NCBI GenBank assembly: GCA_020161795.1
Contig: JAIUOR010000019.1
Span: 1 to 49,218, forward strand
Direction of reading: 5' to 3'
Source of the DNA: Actinomycetota bacterium
GTDB taxonomy: Bacteria > Actinomycetota > Actinomycetes > Propionibacteriales > Propionibacteriaceae
Length of the DNA stretch: 49,218 bases
Within the stretch, counting starts at the first letter, position 1. The number at the start of each line of letters is the position of its first letter. Position numbers and translations under genes: made by a program. Positions 48,926-49,218 of the stretch are shown here, piece after piece. The notes beneath the pieces were generated by a model that ran no database searches, was not told the origin of the DNA, and saw nothing but the letters and a program-made list of their open reading frames with translations.

Positions 48926-48931
48926 TAGGCT
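48926..48931 (+). promoter_or_regulatory. Putative -10 box of the right-edge gene
   Basis: TAGGCT in the 67-base gap after rarA; the leader of about 37 nt would contain GAGAGG before the possible CTG start. Confidence 0.35.
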
Positions 48932-48974
48932 CGCGGCACTGCGGTGACCTGGCCCGCAGGAACGAGAGGCCACG

Positions 48975-49218
48975 CTGGTCAAGGCGACGCTGCCCGCCAC
49001 GGTGAAGAAGTCCATCGCCGTCAACGGCACGGGCTCCAACGGGGCGAAGCTCTACCTCCTGGAGAAGGGCGTCTACGCCTACCGCTTCGTCAATCAGGGC
49101 AGCCACGTGCCCTGGATACGAATCGGAGTCGCCAGCCCCGGCGGGGAAAGCCCCCATTACCTCTTGGCGCGCAAGGTGCCCAGCAAGAATTCGCTGTCGG
49201 GAACCTTCACCCTGGCGG
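48975..49218 (+). CDS. Unknown protein, partial at right edge (possible CTG start)
   Basis: An open frame from just after a stop at 48945-48947 to the window end, with coding-like third-position bias and at least 81 residues (VKATLPATVKKSIAV, LYLLEKGVYAYRFVNQG, PWIRIGVASPGGESPHYLL). No ATG, GTG or TTG lies near the beginning; CTG 48975 has GAGAGG five bases upstream, and the first GTG (49002) lacks a ribosome binding site. I do not recognise the family and no signal peptide is visible. It may instead be a 5'-truncated gene. Truncated by the window. Confidence 0.45.
   Translation, partial: MVKATLPATVKKSIAVNGTGSNGAKLYLLEKGVYAYRFVNQGSHVPWIRIGVASPGGESPHYLLARKVPSKNSLSGTFTLA

Overview
The window is high-GC DNA (roughly 70% G+C by eye, almost all third codon positions G or C) from the chromosome of an actinomycete. 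Marker genes confined to Actinomycetota (SepH/DUF3071, DUF4193, DUF3093, DUF3710, CeoB/CeoC, PriA in place of HisA plus TrpF) and many GTG starts support this. A ParC-type topoisomerase IV subunit and the gene order suggest Propionibacteriales or a neighbour rather than Mycobacterium; that narrower placement is an inference. Genes are densely packed, with many 1-4 base ATGA, GTGA or TGATG stop/start overlaps, and no RNA gene, phage, IS element or CRISPR array was seen.

Left part (1-14251): parC; an App1-type phosphatase; a coupled DUF5998-like/alkaline-phosphatase-fold pair; sepH; DUF4193, DUF4235 and DUF3093 proteins; the dut-DUF3710-OB-fold operon; and a potassium block in which two RCK proteins (CeoB, CeoC) diverge from a KimA-type K+ importer followed by an rRNA/tRNA uracil-methyltransferase-like gene. 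The order resembles the Rv2689c-Rv2699c region of M. tuberculosis and the parC-sepH-dut region of Streptomyces.

Middle part (14246-30143): arginase; dnaE; a membrane protein coupled to a CYTH-CHAD protein; a YbaK deacylase; a DUF554 protein; the histidine operon hisD-hisC-hisB-hisH-mini-ORF-priA (no hisF); yebC; and ruvC-ruvA-ruvB preceded by a perfect LexA (SOS) box.

Right part (30250-49218): yajC-secD-secF-apt-K+ channel-rel, which joins protein export, purine salvage, K+ flux and the stringent response in one tightly spaced run; a DUF349 protein; a metallo-hydrolase coupled to hisS; then a segment between hisS and aspS that looks acquired, carrying a 30-codon membrane mini-ORF, a heterodimeric ABC exporter whose catalytic motifs are split between the two subunits, and a DUF1992 gene; then aspS, a terminator, a PadR repressor divergent from rarA, and a partial unknown gene at the right edge.

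Most worth a second look: the split-site ABC exporter and its mini-ORF; the KimA/CeoBC pairing; the K+ channel inside the rel operon; the R19Q change in PriA; the coupled 22-codon ORF and hairpin before priA; and a recurring TANNNT-(6-8 nt)-GTG/ATG arrangement pointing to widespread leaderless transcription.
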